The notes beneath the pieces are model-generated. The model was not told the DNA's origin. It made no database searches and worked only from the letters and a program-made list of their open reading frames with translations. A stretch of DNA of 64,000 bases, from the NCBI RefSeq assembly GCF_036263595.1, contig NZ_DATAGQ010000110.1:1-64000 (forward strand), in the 5' to 3' direction. Source of the DNA: Geminicoccus sp036263595. GTDB taxonomy: Bacteria; Pseudomonadota; Alphaproteobacteria; Geminicoccales; Geminicoccaceae. Below, piece by piece: positions 34,312 to 43,480 of the stretch (the stretch's first letter is position 1; each line of letters starts with the position of its first letter). A program made the position numbers and the translations under genes.

Positions 34312-34874
34312 ACCAGCCTTCCATGGAGCGTGGCATGCAGCCTTCATCTGCACCGGCAGCCCCATCCGTGCTGCCAACCCGCCCGGCCGTCAGCCTCTTT
34401 CCGCCACTGGCCGCGGCCACGCTGGTCACGGCCCTGCTGGCCGGCGCCGCTGCCGACGTTGCCTGGGAAGTCTGGGCGCGCTGGGTCACCCCTCATCTCC
34501 CGGGCGTAGGAGGACCGCTCGAGCCGGCAGCCCTCGTGCAGAGCGTGTTCGGCCTGGACAGCCGCTGGCTGGCCGAACTGCTCCACCTCGTCGTGGGCGT
34601 CGTCTTCTACCCGCTGGGCTACCTGTTCATCGCTCGCCCCCTGCAGCGTGCGATCCTGCCGGGGCTGCCCTGGTGGTTGACTGCGGCGGACTTCGGCCTC
34701 GGCCTGTTCGTCTTCGCCCTCTTCGTCATGGCCCATCTGATCGCCGGCCTGCCCGCCTTCCTCGGCTGGATTCCGCTGGCATGGGCCTCGCTTGCCGGCC
34801 ATGTTCTGTTCGGGCTCGTCACCGGCGCCGTCGTGAAGCTGCGGGAGGAACGTGCCAGCCATCGTTTGGCCTGA
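34308..34874 (+). CDS. Hypothetical membrane protein coupled to the YHS gene
   Basis: A 188-residue protein with about four membrane segments. The start overlaps the YHS stop as ATGA. The segments include LFPPLAAATLVTALLAGAAA, LLHLVVGVVFYPLGYLFIA and FGLGLFVFALFVMAHLI. Nothing in it points to an enzyme. Co-translation with an exported YHS protein suggests a joint membrane role, possibly metal or redox related, which is inference. Confidence 0.77.
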   Translation: MNQPSMERGMQPSSAPAAPSVLPTRPAVSLFPPLAAATLVTALLAGAAADVAWEVWARWVTPHLPGVGGPLEPAALVQSVFGLDSRWLAELLHLVVGVVFYPLGYLFIARPLQRAILPGLPWWLTAADFGLGLFVFALFVMAHLIAGLPAFLGWIPLAWASLAGHVLFGLVTGAVVKLREERASHRLA

Positions 34875-34886
34875 CCGCCGGTCTGT

Positions 34887-34917
34887 CCGGAAGCCCACCG
34901 GTCCCGGTGGCTTCCGG
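34887..34917. terminator. Hairpin between convergent genes, probable bidirectional terminator
   Basis: CCGGAAGCC-c-ACCGG pairs with CCGGTGGCTTCCGG across a two- to three-base loop, with one bulged C. It lies between the convergent stops at 34874 and 34943. There is no T run. Confidence 0.55.
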
Positions 34918-34942
34918 CTCAAGGGCGGCTACCGGGACCTGC

Positions 34943-35614
34943 TCACGAAGCGAGAGCGCTCTCGACCTCGCGACCCGCCGCATCAGCTCGGCTCGGCCGG
35001 CGGACCGCCCTGACCTTGCCGCTCTTGCCGCCGCCGCAGAAGAACTGGCCGGCGCCGTCCGACTCCAGCCCCGACACCATCATGCCCGTCGGCAAGTCGA
35101 GCCGGTCCAGGACCACGCCCGTGTCGGGATCGACCCGTGTCAGGTCGCTTTCGTCGCCTTCCCATCTGCCGTGCCAGAGTTCGCCATCCACCCAGGTGAC
35201 CCCGGTGACGAAGCGCCTGGATTCGATGGTGCGCAGGATCGCCCCCGTCTCCGGATCGATCTGGAGGATCTTCCGGTTCCGGTACTGCCCCATCCAGAGG
35301 GTCCCGTCGGCCCAGGCCAGGCCCGAGCCACCGCCATCGGGTGCGGGAATGGTGGCGAGCACTTGGCCGCTCACCGGGTCGATCTTCTGGATGTGGCTCT
35401 CGGCGAGCTGGAACAAATGCCGGCCGTCGAAGGCCGATCCCGCATGTGCGGGAACCTCGATCGAGCGCACGGGCTCGCCGCTTTCAGGGTCGAGGGCATT
35501 CAGCTTGTCGCCCGACGCGAACCAGACATGCTGGCCATCGAAGGTGACCCCGTGCACCTGGTCGACCCCTTCAAAAGGTCCATACTCGCGGATGATCTCG
35601 GCTGGTCGCTGCAT
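34943..35614 (-). CDS. Beta-propeller protein (YncE/Vgb-like)
   Basis: A 223-residue protein from the ATG at 35614, chosen for GGAGG upstream; a longer frame reaches 35659. It is built of about five repeats of roughly 40 residues with the recurring pattern LDPESGEPVRSIEVP, IDPVSGQVLATIPAP, IDPETGAILRTIES and VDPDTGVVLDRLDLP. This is a small propeller blade set, similar to proteins annotated as glutamine cyclotransferase-like or Vgb-like. There is no signal peptide, so it is probably cytoplasmic. The function is unknown. It lies 37 bases after the HTH regulator on the same strand. Confidence 0.72.
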   Translation of the reverse strand: MQRPAEIIREYGPFEGVDQVHGVTFDGQHVWFASGDKLNALDPESGEPVRSIEVPAHAGSAFDGRHLFQLAESHIQKIDPVSGQVLATIPAPDGGGSGLAWADGTLWMGQYRNRKILQIDPETGAILRTIESRRFVTGVTWVDGELWHGRWEGDESDLTRVDPDTGVVLDRLDLPTGMMVSGLESDGAGQFFCGGGKSGKVRAVRRPSRADAAGREVESALAS

Positions 35615-35651
35615 CTGCTTGCCTCCTCGTTGCTGGGCAGTGGAGGCCATC

Positions 35652-36872
35652 CTAGTCACCGGGCAGGGCAGCGGAGAGTAACAAGGTCGTCGTGATACCC
35701 GGCAGGGGCGTGGTCATCCAGCGCTGTGCCCGGCCCCGGCCGAACGATTGCACCTTGCCCCCTTCCGCCAGCCCATCGAGGGCCCGCTGCACACTCCGCT
35801 GGCTCATGCCGAGGGCCAGCGCCAGGGCGGAGCTCGACCAGGATTCGCCATCGGCAAGCAAGGCAAGCAGGGCCGCGTGCCGCTCGTCGACGGGCCGTGC
35901 CAGCACGATGACCTCGCCGCTTGGGCGCGGCACCAGGGCGAAGCCGCGCTTGGTGGCGCGGATGCCGGCCAGCGGCCGCAGCATCGCGCGCAGCCGCCCG
36001 ACCTCGACCCGCAGCCGTGCCCGATGCGATTCGTCGGCATGCCTGGCCCCGAACGCCCGCGCCACCAGCACGTCCCTCGGCACGTCGCCAGGCCAGGCCT
36101 CGCCCAGGGCCCGGGCCAGCGCGAACAGCACGGGACGGCTGGCCAGCGAGACCGCCTGGCCCGCCTCGCGGACGACATGGCGGCACCCGTCCACGACCAG
36201 CACCGGCGAGCCCTGCAGCGCTTCGACCTCGTCGAGCAGGAGGGGCCGGACTTGGCCGCGCGCGATCAGGCGTGCCGCCGGCATGTCCAGCATGACCGAG
36301 AGGCTCTCGACCTCCGCCGTGAGCGCGGGAATGCCGGCCTGGCGTGCGGCACGCTCTGCCCTGGACAGCGCATCGCGTGCGGCCTTGGCCTGGAGGCGGC
36401 GCATCGCGATCCCCGCCACCACCAGCTCGTGGGCGGTTCTCGACGCCGGCGGAAAAGGTGTCGGATCCAGCTCTGCCAGCGCACGCTCGGCAAGGTCGAG
36501 ATGGCCGATCAGGAGCAGCCGGCGGACCTCCAGGTAGCGCGCATGCGCGGCGTTCAGCTTGTCGCCATGCTGTTCCAGCGTCGCGCGCGCCTGGTCGAGC
36601 GCCTTGCCCGGCCAGTTGAGGTCGCGCGCGGCCAGGGCGATCTCGGCAAGCGCCACGATGCACCTGGCACGGGCGGCAGCCTCGCGCGGGCCGAAGCCGC
36701 GTACCGCACTGCGCACCAGGGCCTTGGCCCGGACGAGGTCGCCGAGTTGCGCCATCGCGATGCCACGAAGTGCCAGGGCCGGCGGGTCGCTGCGCAGGGC
36801 CACCCGGTTCAACGCACCCAGCGGATCGCCGGCGGCAAGGGCCCGTGCCGCCGCCGTGATCAGCGAGTCCAC
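35652..36872 (-). CDS. Helix-turn-helix regulator with repeat and OmpR-like domains
   Basis: About 406 residues from the GTG at 36872; an alternative upstream start at 36941 adds 23 residues of poor quality. The N-terminal half is an alpha-helical, TPR-like array (residues 1-200). The middle holds an OmpR/SARP-type winged helix (RDVLVARAFGARHADESHRARLRVEVGRLR, then ATKRGFALVP). The C-terminus has a second winged helix (SSSALALALGMSQRSVQRALDGL). It is divergent from a DUF899 protein gene and probably regulates it. Confidence 0.75.
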   Translation of the reverse strand: MDSLITAAARALAAGDPLGALNRVALRSDPPALALRGIAMAQLGDLVRAKALVRSAVRGFGPREAAARARCIVALAEIALAARDLNWPGKALDQARATLEQHGDKLNAAHARYLEVRRLLLIGHLDLAERALAELDPTPFPPASRTAHELVVAGIAMRRLQAKAARDALSRAERAARQAGIPALTAEVESLSVMLDMPAARLIARGQVRPLLLDEVEALQGSPVLVVDGCRHVVREAGQAVSLASRPVLFALARALGEAWPGDVPRDVLVARAFGARHADESHRARLRVEVGRLRAMLRPLAGIRATKRGFALVPRPSGEVIVLARPVDERHAALLALLADGESWSSSALALALGMSQRSVQRALDGLAEGGKVQSFGRGRAQRWMTTPLPGITTTLLLSAALPGD

Positions 36873-36988
36873 GCAAATCCCGCCACACTTGTCACTCCCG
36901 CCGTCCAGCCATCCGGTACCAGTCTCGCCTTCGACCACCAACCGCCACGTCGCGCCGGTCAGGCAACGATGGGCGAAGGGAGAAGGCG

Positions 36989-37753
36989 ATGACAGAACAC
37001 GTGACCGCGACGCGCGAGGAGTGGCTGGCAGCCAGGCTCGACCTGCTTCAGGCGGAAAAGGAGCTTACGCGCCGCAGCGACGAGCTCGCGCGGCGGCGCC
37101 AGGCCCTTCCCTGGGTCCGGATCGACAAGGCGTACCGGTTCGACACCGAACAGGGCGAAGCTTCGCTGGCGGACCTGTTCGGTGGGCGCTCGCAGCTCCT
37201 GGTCTACCATTTCATGTTCGGGCCGGACTACAAGGCGGGCTGCCCGTCCTGCTCGGCGCTTGCGGATGGGTTCGACGGCCTCGTCGTCCACCTGGCGAAT
37301 CACGACGTCACGCTCATGGCGGTATCACGGGCACCGCTCGACAAGCTGCTGGCCTACCGGCAGCGGATGGGCTGGACGTTTCCCTGGGCGTCCTCGCCCG
37401 ACGGCGCGTTCGCCTTCGACTTCAACGTCGCGTTCACCGAGGAGCAGCAGCGCACCGGCGACATCGACTACAACTACCGGCGTGCCGGCCATGCGCTGGA
37501 CATGAACCCGGCGCCCGAGCCGATCGTCCAGCTAGCCGGCATGTGCGGAACCGACGCGCCCACCTTTGCGCGTGACCGGCCGGGCCTCAGCGCGTTCGCG
37601 CTGGAGGACGGCGTCGTCTACCACACCTACTCCACCTATACGCGCGGCCTGGATGGCCTGTGGGGCATGTACCAGTGGCTGGACCGTACGCCCAAGGGCC
37701 GCAACGAGACGGGCGCCTGGTTCCGCCGCCACGACGAGTACCAGCACGGCTGA
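36989..37753 (+). CDS. DUF899 family thioredoxin-like protein
   Basis: A 254-residue protein of the DUF899 family, with a thioredoxin-like fold. The N-terminal ELARRRQALPWVRIDKAYRF, the QLLVYHFMFGPDYKAGCPSC segment with its two cysteines, and the late YHTYSTYTRGLDGLWGMYQWLD are diagnostic. Its enzymatic role is not established. The start has GAAGG upstream. It is divergent from the HTH gene, and a strong terminator follows. Confidence 0.88.
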   Translation: MTEHVTATREEWLAARLDLLQAEKELTRRSDELARRRQALPWVRIDKAYRFDTEQGEASLADLFGGRSQLLVYHFMFGPDYKAGCPSCSALADGFDGLVVHLANHDVTLMAVSRAPLDKLLAYRQRMGWTFPWASSPDGAFAFDFNVAFTEEQQRTGDIDYNYRRAGHALDMNPAPEPIVQLAGMCGTDAPTFARDRPGLSAFALEDGVVYHTYSTYTRGLDGLWGMYQWLDRTPKGRNETGAWFRRHDEYQHG

Positions 37754-37778
37754 GCACGGTCGACATAGGCTCGTACGA

Positions 37779-37810
37779 CAAGGGGACGGCGTGGCAGCGC
37801 CGTCCCCTTG
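37779..37810. terminator. Hairpin terminator between convergent genes
   Basis: CAAGGGGACGGCG and its perfect complement, 13 base pairs, surround a six-base loop. It lies between convergent genes ending at 37753 and 37823. On the minus strand the stem ends in CCCCTTG with no T run, so it is probably a bidirectional terminator of moderate strength. Confidence 0.65.
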
Positions 37811-37822
37811 CATGCAGGCCCA

Positions 37823-39646
37823 TCAGATCCGGTCGAGCGTCGGTGTCTCGCCGCCTGCCCAGGCACCATCAAATCGCGCCTTCGCCTCGTTGGCAGCAGC
37901 ATCGTCGCCGACCGCCGCATTCGCGCGGACGAGCGCCTGCAGGGCATAGGCGTTGTTCGGCGCCTCCTTCAGCGCCATCTCCAGCGCGTCGATCGCCTCC
38001 TTGGGCCGCCCCGCCTCCAGCAGCGCCGCCCCCAGCGACTGCCGCACCGGGTAGTACCAGTAGGGCGGCTCCATGTAGGCGAGCGTGTCCTGCAGCGTGG
38101 CCGCCTTTTGCAGCGCGGTGGCCGCATCGTCCGGCCGCCCTTCCGCCCGTGCGATCCGCGCGTCCAGCACGAGCTGCTTGATCTGCGTCACCGCCTTGGC
38201 CGGCACCATCTGCGCCTCGATCGCCGCGAAGTCGTTGGCGGCATCGATGGCGGCGATCGCCTGGACCTCCTTCTTTGCCTGCTCGAGGTCACCCTTGCGC
38301 ACCGCCGCCGCACCCCGCGCAAAGTGCCAAGCTCCGTCCACCCATGGCATGTCGCCGCTGGGCTTCGCCATCGCCAGCACCGCGTCCGGATCGCCGAACT
38401 CGGCCTGCGCGTAGTAGGGCGCCTGCTTGATCGCCTGCACCACGCCGAACTGCCGGGCCATATCGTCGGAAAGCACCGTGCCGAGCTTGTCGGCCGCCGC
38501 CAGCGCCGTCTGCCCGTCGCCCGCGCGCGCCGCCGAGACCAGCACGAAGTGGACGTTGTGCGGGTAGTACACGTACCGGTACATGCCCTGCGACGGTGCC
38601 TGCGCGAACAGCTGCTCGTCCACCAGCACCGCCGCCTTGTTCGCTTCCAGCGAATCCAGGTAGCGGCCGATCCGGTAGTAGATGTGCGCCGGCATGTGGA
38701 CGAGGTGCCCGGCCGAGGGGGCCTGTGCTGCCAGGCGGTCGGCATAGGGCTCCGCCCGCTCCGGCGTGGTCGAGGCCTCCACCGTGTGGATGTAAAGGTG
38801 GATCGCCGCCGCATGGTTCGGGTTGCGCTGAAGCACCCGCTCCAGGGCCACCACCTGCTCGGCCGTCCGCCCCTTCGGCGTCACCTTGTCGGCTGACCAG
38901 TAGTCCCAGGGCTGCAGGTTCATCAGCGCGTCGGCGAACAGGACCTGGACCTCGTCATGGTCCTGGAAGCGCCCCGCCAGCTTCCCCATCGCATCCGCAT
39001 AAGCCGCATCCATCGCCTTGCGATCGGCGTCGGGATCGGCCGCATAGCGCTTCGCCAGCGCATCGATCAGCCCCTGCTCCACCTCGCTCGCCCCGTCGGC
39101 CAGCAGCTTCGCCTGGGCCAGCGCCGCAAACGCCGGTGCGACCGCCTCCGGCATCATCGGCGCATTGATGTTCGGCCCCCAGGCGAAAGCCTCGCCCCAG
39201 TAGCAGAGCGCGCAGGAAGGATCGGCCTTCTGCGCCTGCCGGAACGCCGCAATCGCGTCTTCATGGTTGAAGCCCCAGGACAGCCGCAGTCCCTGGTCGA
39301 ACCAGCGTTGCGCGTCGGCGCTGTCGGTCGAGAGCTTGATCGTGGAGTTGCCATACCCCTCGCCCAGCGGCAGCCCCTTGGGCCCCTCGTCCGCCACTGC
39401 GGCGGCGGCCTCCAGGAGCCCATAGCCCGGCTTGAACCCCTCCGTCTTGAACTCGGGCAGCCCCGCCGCCGCGACACTCACCCGATGCCACGGTTTGCCC
39501 AGGCACAAGCCTGCCGACAGCCCCGGCAGCGGCTGCCACCCTGCAGGCGCTGCTGCCTCCGCCGCAAAACCCACCGTCATCGCGCAGGCCGATGCCATCA
39601 GCATCGACCGCAACAGGTAGCCGCTCATTCGGCATGCACGCTTCAT
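37823..39646 (-). CDS. Exported TPR-repeat protein
   Basis: About 607 residues. The ATG at 39646 is preferred because GGAG lies six bases upstream; an ATG two codons earlier directly abuts it. A signal peptide (LLRSMLMASACAMTVGFAAEAAA) leads into a large alpha-helical protein. TPR-like repeats appear at about 110-150 (QRWFDQGLRLSWGFNHEDAIAAF, then ADPSCALCYWGEAFAWGPN) and at the C-terminus (ALLEAGRPKEAIDALEMALKEAP). Relatives are annotated only as tetratricopeptide proteins. The HMPAHIYYRIGRY segment with its histidines is well conserved in such relatives and may bind metal. The exact role is unknown. Confidence 0.8.
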   Translation of the reverse strand: MKRACRMSGYLLRSMLMASACAMTVGFAAEAAAPAGWQPLPGLSAGLCLGKPWHRVSVAAAGLPEFKTEGFKPGYGLLEAAAAVADEGPKGLPLGEGYGNSTIKLSTDSADAQRWFDQGLRLSWGFNHEDAIAAFRQAQKADPSCALCYWGEAFAWGPNINAPMMPEAVAPAFAALAQAKLLADGASEVEQGLIDALAKRYAADPDADRKAMDAAYADAMGKLAGRFQDHDEVQVLFADALMNLQPWDYWSADKVTPKGRTAEQVVALERVLQRNPNHAAAIHLYIHTVEASTTPERAEPYADRLAAQAPSAGHLVHMPAHIYYRIGRYLDSLEANKAAVLVDEQLFAQAPSQGMYRYVYYPHNVHFVLVSAARAGDGQTALAAADKLGTVLSDDMARQFGVVQAIKQAPYYAQAEFGDPDAVLAMAKPSGDMPWVDGAWHFARGAAAVRKGDLEQAKKEVQAIAAIDAANDFAAIEAQMVPAKAVTQIKQLVLDARIARAEGRPDDAATALQKAATLQDTLAYMEPPYWYYPVRQSLGAALLEAGRPKEAIDALEMALKEAPNNAYALQALVRANAAVGDDAAANEAKARFDGAWAGGETPTLDRI

Positions 39647-39903
39647 GGCCATCTCCAGTATCCCCAGGCACCAACGCCCCGAATGAATGATGGGACGGCA
39701 CTAGCTTATCACATGGCGCGGCGAATGTGATGACGATCACAGGTTGTAGGAGGGAGCCGGAGATCCGCCGAGCCTGCCGTTAGCCAGGACGATCGCCCTA
39801 CCGATGGCGTGGCAGCGAACGACAAGAACTGCAGCCATCGTCCGCAGCATGGCAGCAGTGGGTCAGCCCGACTGTCCCATATCGTTATCCTGGGTCGCTG
39901 CCT

Positions 39904-42504
39904 TCAGGCCTGCCGGGCCTCCTGGCTGCAGCTCAGTCCCGCCGATTCGATCGCATGCAGCAGGTGGGAGGTTTCATAGGGTTTCTGAACGATGACGGGC
40001 ACGGCTGGCTGGTTGTCCAGCGGCAGGCGGTCGCCATAGCCGGAGGCCAGGATATAGGGCGTTCCGATCTTTCGCAGCTCGGAGGCCAACTCGAACGTCG
40101 TTCCCGTCCCGACGCTGACGTCGAGCAGAGCGAAATCGTATCGGCCGCCCGCCAGGAACCTGTTGGCCTGATCGATGCTCGACGCCGTGTCGACCTGTGC
40201 CGCACCCAACTCCTTCAGCATGTCTTCGGCTTCCAGGGCGATCAGCATGTTGTCCTCGACCAGCAGGACGCGCAGTCCATCCAGGGGCTGGGCACACGAG
40301 CCGGATGAAGCGGGGCTGGCGGTCGGCCGGTCATGAGCCGCATGGAAGCCCGCTCCGGCAGGCAGGCCGGGTGCGTCGACCAGATGCTGCTGCGGAATGA
40401 AGAAATCCACTTCCAGCCCTGACAGCACATAGCGGACCTCCGCCGAGCCATTGAGCTCGAACGGAACGGTGCGCTCGATGATGACCGAGCCGAATCCCCT
40501 GCGGATCGGCGCCTTGACCGGTGGGCCACCACGCTCCCGCCATTTGATGAAGAGCCCTTGGCCCTTCTTCGATTCCATCGTGACCGTTACTGTTCCCTGT
40601 TCGGACAGGGCCCCGTACTTGCAGGAGTTGGTGATCAGTTCATGGACGACCAGCGCCATCGTCGAGATCGCCAGCGGCTGCAGCAGGACGTCGGAACCCT
40701 CGACCTGCAGGCGCGTGCGCGCGGACTCCCCGCGCGCCGCGATCTCGTCCACGAACAGCGCCTTCAGCGGCGTTGGCCCCCAGTTCTGCTGCGTGATGCG
40801 GTCATGGGCACGCGCGAGCGACTGGATGCGTTCGCTTAACGCATCGACATATTGTGCCGTGTCCAACTGGGCGTAGCTGGTCTGCTTGATCAGGCTGCGG
40901 ATGAGGCTGAGGAGATTGCGCACGCGGTGGTTCAATTCGGCGATCAGCAGTTCCTGCCGCTGGTCCGCCCGGCGCCGCTCCTCCGTGGCGCTGTCGGAAT
41001 ATCGCAGGATCACCTCGATGAAGGCCAGCCGCATGGATTCTGCGATGCGCAGGTCCGCGTGGGAGAACGGCGTGGAACGGCCCCGGACCAGTTGCGCGAA
41101 CGCCTCGAAGCTCTTGCGCGGGGAAAGGCGCATGCCATCGTCGCTGCGTTCCACGACCTTTGCCGGGTCCCCGCCCCAGTTGATCTGGTGCATCCGCTCC
41201 CGACGGAACAGCATGATATAGTCGCGCGGCACCCGCGATATCGGAATGGCCAGCATGCCGGCAGCCAACGAGGCCGTCTCGGCACTGGCCGGATGAACGT
41301 CCTGCAGGGACGATGTCGCGAAGACGCGGCTGGGCGACGTCACGTTGAGATGAGCGGCAAGGCCGACAATGTTGTCCCTGCTCGGCGTGGCGCCGCTGCG
41401 GAAGACCTCGCCCGCCCGGTAGACGCCTACGCCGTCGCAGTCGATCATGCCGCGCGACATGTCCTGGATCCATTCCGGTTCGGACAGCAGGCTCTCGTCC
41501 CCTGCGATGGCGGTGATCAGGCGATCGGAGATGCTGCGCGCCCGTTGCTCGTCTTCGCCTTGCTGGTCGTGGACCCTTCCTTGCAGGGTCAGGGAATACA
41601 TGTTCCCGAACAGCTCGGCCGCCGTGCGCATGACGAAGCTGGGAAGACGCGGGGACTGGTGATGGCATGCGATCAGGCCCCATAAGGCGCCATTCACGAT
41701 GATCGAGATGGAGAGCGAGGCCCGCACCCCCATGTTCCCGAGATACTCGAGATGGATGGGTGACACGGCGCGGGTGACGGACAAGGACAGGTCGAGCAGC
41801 TCGACCATCTCACCTGCTGCCGGCAGCAGCGGAACGACCGGCGCATGAATGTCGGCGATGATGCGGAACGGGTTGCGCAGGTACAGCGCGCGGGCCTGCT
41901 TGGGGATGTCGGACGCCGGGTAGTGCAGGCCGAGCAGGCTCTCCATGCCTCCTCGCGTCGATTCCGCGATCACCTCGCCCGCACCGTCATGACCGAACCG
42001 GTAGATCATCACCCGGTCGAAGCCGGTGATGGCACGCACCTGACGGGCCGCATCCCTGTGAAAGGCTTCAAGGCTCTTCGCGCCATTGAGGCGGGCGATC
42101 ATCGCGCGCACCATCGTCACCGCCTCCAGGCGATCGGGTGCTTGGGAGAGTTCCCCCTCCAGGACCAGTAGCTCGCCCTGGAAATGCAGGCTCAGGTCGA
42201 GTGGTGGCTTGTCGGCGACCAGGCCGACATGGAAGAGGCGCTCGTTGCCGGTCGAATAGAGCGCCGCCATCGTATTGCGGATATCGTGCTGTGCTGCCGC
42301 CGTGATCCACCGGTCGAAATACGTTCCGATCATGGCTTGGGGCTCTACGCCCAGGAAGGCTTCGACGTTGGCCGACACCCTGGCGACGATCCAGTCGTTG
42401 GACAGGGCGATCAGGAAGCCGAAATGCTGGACATGCTCCAGCCGGGTGATCGGCTCGTTGTCACATTGCGTCAGTTCCAGGTTGTCGTTGAGGCTGCGTG
42501 ACAT
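39904..42504 (-). CDS. bphP: Bacteriophytochrome hybrid HWE histidine kinase
   Basis: An 866-residue light sensor starting at the ATG at 42504 with GGAG upstream. Domains in order: PAS_2 with the biliverdin-attachment cysteine C14 in TQCDNEPI; GAF with YPASDIPKQARALY (about 195-209), the chromophore-pocket HLEYLGNMGVRASLS and CHHQSP; PHY with the tongue motif SPRKSF. The HWE-type kinase core has its phosphoacceptor histidine near 526 (ELNHRVRNLL) and the WRE motif. A C-terminal receiver domain (VLLVEDN, ALLDVSVG, VQKP) follows. It lies 19 bases downstream of an AraC gene and near a divergent heme oxygenase gene, so chromophore supply and sensor are clustered. Confidence 0.94.
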   Translation of the reverse strand: MSRSLNDNLELTQCDNEPITRLEHVQHFGFLIALSNDWIVARVSANVEAFLGVEPQAMIGTYFDRWITAAAQHDIRNTMAALYSTGNERLFHVGLVADKPPLDLSLHFQGELLVLEGELSQAPDRLEAVTMVRAMIARLNGAKSLEAFHRDAARQVRAITGFDRVMIYRFGHDGAGEVIAESTRGGMESLLGLHYPASDIPKQARALYLRNPFRIIADIHAPVVPLLPAAGEMVELLDLSLSVTRAVSPIHLEYLGNMGVRASLSISIIVNGALWGLIACHHQSPRLPSFVMRTAAELFGNMYSLTLQGRVHDQQGEDEQRARSISDRLITAIAGDESLLSEPEWIQDMSRGMIDCDGVGVYRAGEVFRSGATPSRDNIVGLAAHLNVTSPSRVFATSSLQDVHPASAETASLAAGMLAIPISRVPRDYIMLFRRERMHQINWGGDPAKVVERSDDGMRLSPRKSFEAFAQLVRGRSTPFSHADLRIAESMRLAFIEVILRYSDSATEERRRADQRQELLIAELNHRVRNLLSLIRSLIKQTSYAQLDTAQYVDALSERIQSLARAHDRITQQNWGPTPLKALFVDEIAARGESARTRLQVEGSDVLLQPLAISTMALVVHELITNSCKYGALSEQGTVTVTMESKKGQGLFIKWRERGGPPVKAPIRRGFGSVIIERTVPFELNGSAEVRYVLSGLEVDFFIPQQHLVDAPGLPAGAGFHAAHDRPTASPASSGSCAQPLDGLRVLLVEDNMLIALEAEDMLKELGAAQVDTASSIDQANRFLAGGRYDFALLDVSVGTGTTFELASELRKIGTPYILASGYGDRLPLDNQPAVPVIVQKPYETSHLLHAIESAGLSCSQEARQA

Positions 42505-42523
42505 GTCGTGCTCCAAGACGCAG

Positions 42524-43384
42524 CTACGTGATCGAACGTCGATAGGCGGCCGGGGACAACCCCTTCACCTCTCGAAAGGCGCGGCTGAACTGGACCGCTG
42601 ACCGGAATCCAACAGCGCGTGCGACTGCTTCCAGGGAAAGCCGCGGATCATCCAGGAGCGGAATCGATTGTTCGACCCGGTAGGCGAGAACGAAGCTGTA
42701 TGGCGATCGCCCGGTCACGTTCTTGAACGCTCGCGAGAAATGGAACCGGGTCAAGCCGGCAACGTCCGCCAGCTCGGTCACGCCGATATTCTTGTGCAGG
42801 TTCGCAGCAATAAAGTCAAATACCCTTCGGAACTGCCGTTCGGAAAGACGACCGTTCTCCGAGCCGATGACGACGTTCAATACCTCGATCGCCGCGAGCA
42901 GGCACAGGCTCTCGGCCTGAAGATCATCCGGATCAGGCGACTTGATCAAGGTCTGCAATTTCTGCAGCGTAGACTGCAGCGACCAGTTGCGGACATGGAC
43001 AAAAGGCCTGGGGTTGATCGAGAGGTATCGCTGACCCAGAACTGCGCGCAGGGCATGCGGATCGAAATACAGCAGCGTGACCGAATTGATGCGTGGCTTG
43101 GGCTTGGCCCATCCTGATACGGAACAGCCCTGCGGAAGATACGTGATGGTATTGCGAATGTCGCCACAGCGATCCCGCGCCATTCCATCTACCATGATCT
43201 CGCCATCTTCGTGCCAGATATCATGAAGTGCCAGGTAATGGCTTTGGCCCGTGAACTTGTACGAATAACCGGTCTTGCCATCGACAACGATGTGCTCGGC
43301 GGCAAATCCTCCCCAACCCAGTGACAATCGTAGCGGCACCTCGCCCTGATGGTTCGGCACGTCCATGATCAGGCTTTCGGCCAT
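42524..43384 (-). CDS. AraC-family transcriptional regulator
   Basis: A 286-residue regulator from the ATG at 43384, with GGAGGGG about ten bases upstream; an in-frame TTG at 43411 would add nine residues. The C-terminal AraC domain contains two HTH motifs: IGVTELADVAGLTRFHFSRAFKNVTGRSP and LSLEAVARAVGFRSAVQFSRAFREVKGLSP. The N-terminal half is a ligand-binding region of unknown specificity. It precedes the bacteriophytochrome gene in the same direction and is divergent from heme oxygenase, so it may control either. Confidence 0.9.
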   Translation of the reverse strand: MAESLIMDVPNHQGEVPLRLSLGWGGFAAEHIVVDGKTGYSYKFTGQSHYLALHDIWHEDGEIMVDGMARDRCGDIRNTITYLPQGCSVSGWAKPKPRINSVTLLYFDPHALRAVLGQRYLSINPRPFVHVRNWSLQSTLQKLQTLIKSPDPDDLQAESLCLLAAIEVLNVVIGSENGRLSERQFRRVFDFIAANLHKNIGVTELADVAGLTRFHFSRAFKNVTGRSPYSFVLAYRVEQSIPLLDDPRLSLEAVARAVGFRSAVQFSRAFREVKGLSPAAYRRSIT

Positions 43385-43480
43385 CGCCACCGCACCCCTC
43401 CAATAGCGCAAATGTGCTTTAAATGGCCTCGGATTGCTTGTACATGCTCAATGTGTGGTCACCAGGAAGGTTGTGTCGCA

